Source: Candidatus Berkelbacteria bacterium (GTDB lineage Bacteria; Patescibacteriota; UBA1384; UBA12157; JAENIV01). From it: DNA of 13,356 nucleotides. Both the position numbers and the translations under genes were made by a program. Under the pieces are notes generated by a model. That model made no database searches and was not told the DNA's origin. It worked only from the letters and a program-made list of their open reading frames with translations. The DNA lies in NCBI GenBank assembly GCA_016844295.1, contig JAENIV010000012.1:1-13356 (forward strand). The letters run 5' to 3'. How positions within the stretch are numbered: position 1 is the first letter of the stretch; each line of letters begins with the position of its first letter. This document shows positions 12,351-13,356 of this stretch, piece after piece.

Positions 12351-13356
12351 AAATTCTCATTATAATAATAGGGGTACCAATTGTATCGATTCTCATCACC
12401 TTTATCTTTTGATAATTTTTTAATTGCTGGCTTTTCTTTTTCAAGACACTTCTTCCATAAGGCTAAAGATTCTTTTGCATATTTGTCATTTTGATCTTCT
12501 ATAAAACTATAGATTCTTTCATAAACCTCATGATTGTAATTGATGTTTGCTAACTTATTTAGATATTTAAAAGATATCTTGATCAAACTTTCATTTCCCT
12601 TGTCTTCATTTGGTAAATTACAAAATTGCCAAGCCAAATTAGCTTTAGTTGCTGGAAACCCCTTCTTAATTAAATCTTCTATTAATTTTTTAAATGATTG
12701 ATCTTTAAAATCTTTGATAGAATCCCATTTATCCGTATATAATTCCTTTATAGTATCACTCTTGAAATCATTTTCTCTAAATTCTGCAAAATATACGAAG
12801 AATGGCACAGCCTCGGCAATTACCTCGTCCATCTTTGTGTCAAGGACGGTCTTTAAAAATTCCTTTGCTTCAGTTTCACTAATTCCTCTCATGCCACCAA
12901 AAACATCTATAAGTCGCTTCATTAATGCTTTTATCTTATGATTACGTTTATCTCTAAGCATGTAAAATACTGTGTTTTCGATTTTTTTAGAATCTTCTTT
13001 CTTCAAAAATGGAATTTTCTTCTCACCTGGTAAATAAGTACGTCTATTTTTTACAATATGTGACAGCGAGGTGCAGAGCTCATATCTAACATAGTTATTT
13101 GGATCCCTAGATAACTTTTCTGCAATTTTAATTACTCCTGGCATACCTTTTTGGTTTCCGGCAACAGCTAAACTAGATAGAACTTGTCCACACCAGCCAC
13201 GAACAGTGGTTATAACCATCTCATCATCTCCGTCCTTTAGCTTTTGGTGATAATTCCAATCACCCTTGAGATCGTCTGGATAATTTTTACCGTCTCTAGG
13301 AGGATCGCTATCGTTGATAAATTTTTCAAGAAACCACACTGCCTCATCAAATTTTT
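12347..13356 (-). CDS. Helical HEAT-like protein of unknown function, 5' end beyond the window
   Basis: I do not recognise this family. The frame is open to the right edge: codons before the possible GTG 13339 read KFDEAVWFLEKFI, a natural helix, so the true start lies beyond 13356. About 336 residues are visible, almost all predicted helix. A stretch such as VRGWCGQVLSSLAVAG, then NNYVRYELCTSLSHIV, resembles paired helices of HEAT/ARM-type repeats with an Asp-Pro-Asn turn between them. It is rich in Lys, Glu and Asp and has no signal peptide, membrane segment or catalytic motif. It ends at TAA 12347-12349, just after a run of five T on the coding strand, and 64 more codons continue in the -1 frame. 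The DNA is the most AT-rich coding stretch here. It may be a protein-binding scaffold or the C-terminal part of a large multidomain protein. Confidence 0.65.
   Translation of the reverse strand, partial: KFDEAVWFLEKFINDSDPPRDGKNYPDDLKGDWNYHQKLKDGDDEMVITTVRGWCGQVLSSLAVAGNQKGMPGVIKIAEKLSRDPNNYVRYELCTSLSHIVKNRRTYLPGEKKIPFLKKEDSKKIENTVFYMLRDKRNHKIKALMKRLIDVFGGMRGISETEAKEFLKTVLDTKMDEVIAEAVPFFVYFAEFRENDFKSDTIKELYTDKWDSIKDFKDQSFKKLIEDLIKKGFPATKANLAWQFCNLPNEDKGNESLIKISFKYLNKLANINYNHEVYERIYSFIEDQNDKYAKESLALWKKCLEKEKPAIKKLSKDKGDENRYNWYPYYYNENF

Larger units (their letters stand above)
8987..13356 (-). other. Predicted seven-gene leftward operon
   Basis: Gaps between successive genes are 1, 18, 9, 32, 21 and 10 nt, and I see no promoter or terminator hairpin between them. 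In transcription order: helical protein, receiver, SDR, small Cys protein, TrmO-like, hemerythrin, amidotransferase. The promoter would lie beyond the right edge. No T-tailed hairpin was seen at the 3' end. Confidence 0.55.

Noticed and set aside
1..13356. CRISPR array, tRNA/rRNA gene, insertion sequence or attachment site
   Set aside because: I saw no regularly spaced direct repeats, tRNA cloverleaf, rRNA-like block, transposase motifs or long terminal inverted repeats on either strand.

Overview
The window looks like chromosomal DNA from a small-genome anaerobic bacterium. The Candidate Phyla Radiation / Patescibacteria is my best guess. The reasons are moderately AT-rich DNA, tightly packed operons with 1-30 nt gaps or 4-nt overlaps, frequent GTG/TTG starts, stand-alone receiver proteins, a tiny Cys-rich protein, and an oxygen-sensitive Fe-S activase. 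No rRNA or other phylogenetic marker is present, so this assignment is inference.

Left part (1-5620). A Y-family DNA polymerase runs leftward and is cut off at its C-terminal end by position 1. A 333-nt divergent intergenic region (922-1254) separates it from a 1439-residue rightward gene. That gene fuses two BadF/HgdC-type ATPase activator modules to dehydratase-like Cys-rich domains. The intergenic region holds a leftward promoter whose spacer carries a GAAC-N7-GAAC direct repeat (a possible LexA/SOS box), a long hairpin in the polymerase leader, a very good rightward promoter (TTGACA-17-TATAGT), and a hairpin near the start of the activase mRNA. A strong intrinsic terminator closes the activase gene.

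Middle (5619-8995). A leftward two-gene operon encodes a stand-alone receiver and a ZIP-type metal transporter, with a GTGA start/stop overlap. Divergent to it is a complete beta-ketoacyl-ACP synthase II (FabF-like) gene with its own strong terminator. Next comes a probably leaderless, membrane-anchored M23-type metallopeptidase. The activase and ketosynthase genes are visibly richer in G+C than their neighbours and end in terminators sharing the sequence ACGGGGCCGT. They may share an origin, and both enzymes act on acyl thioesters.

Right part (8987-13356). All genes run leftward with gaps of 1-32 nt, so they look like one operon. In transcription order they are: a helical, HEAT-like protein that enters from beyond the right edge and whose reading frame is broken near its end; a second stand-alone receiver; an SDR oxidoreductase; a 61-residue Cys/His protein; a TrmO-type tRNA methyltransferase; a hemerythrin-like di-iron protein; and a class I glutamine amidotransferase. 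The set suggests stress and redox adaptation plus signalling, but no single pathway joins them.

The points most worth a second look are the possible SOS-controlled polymerase promoter, the fused activase/dehydratase-like protein, the frame break with an intact downstream tail at about 12350, and the lone FabF in what seems to be a reduced genome. I saw no CRISPR array, tRNA, rRNA, insertion sequence or attachment site.
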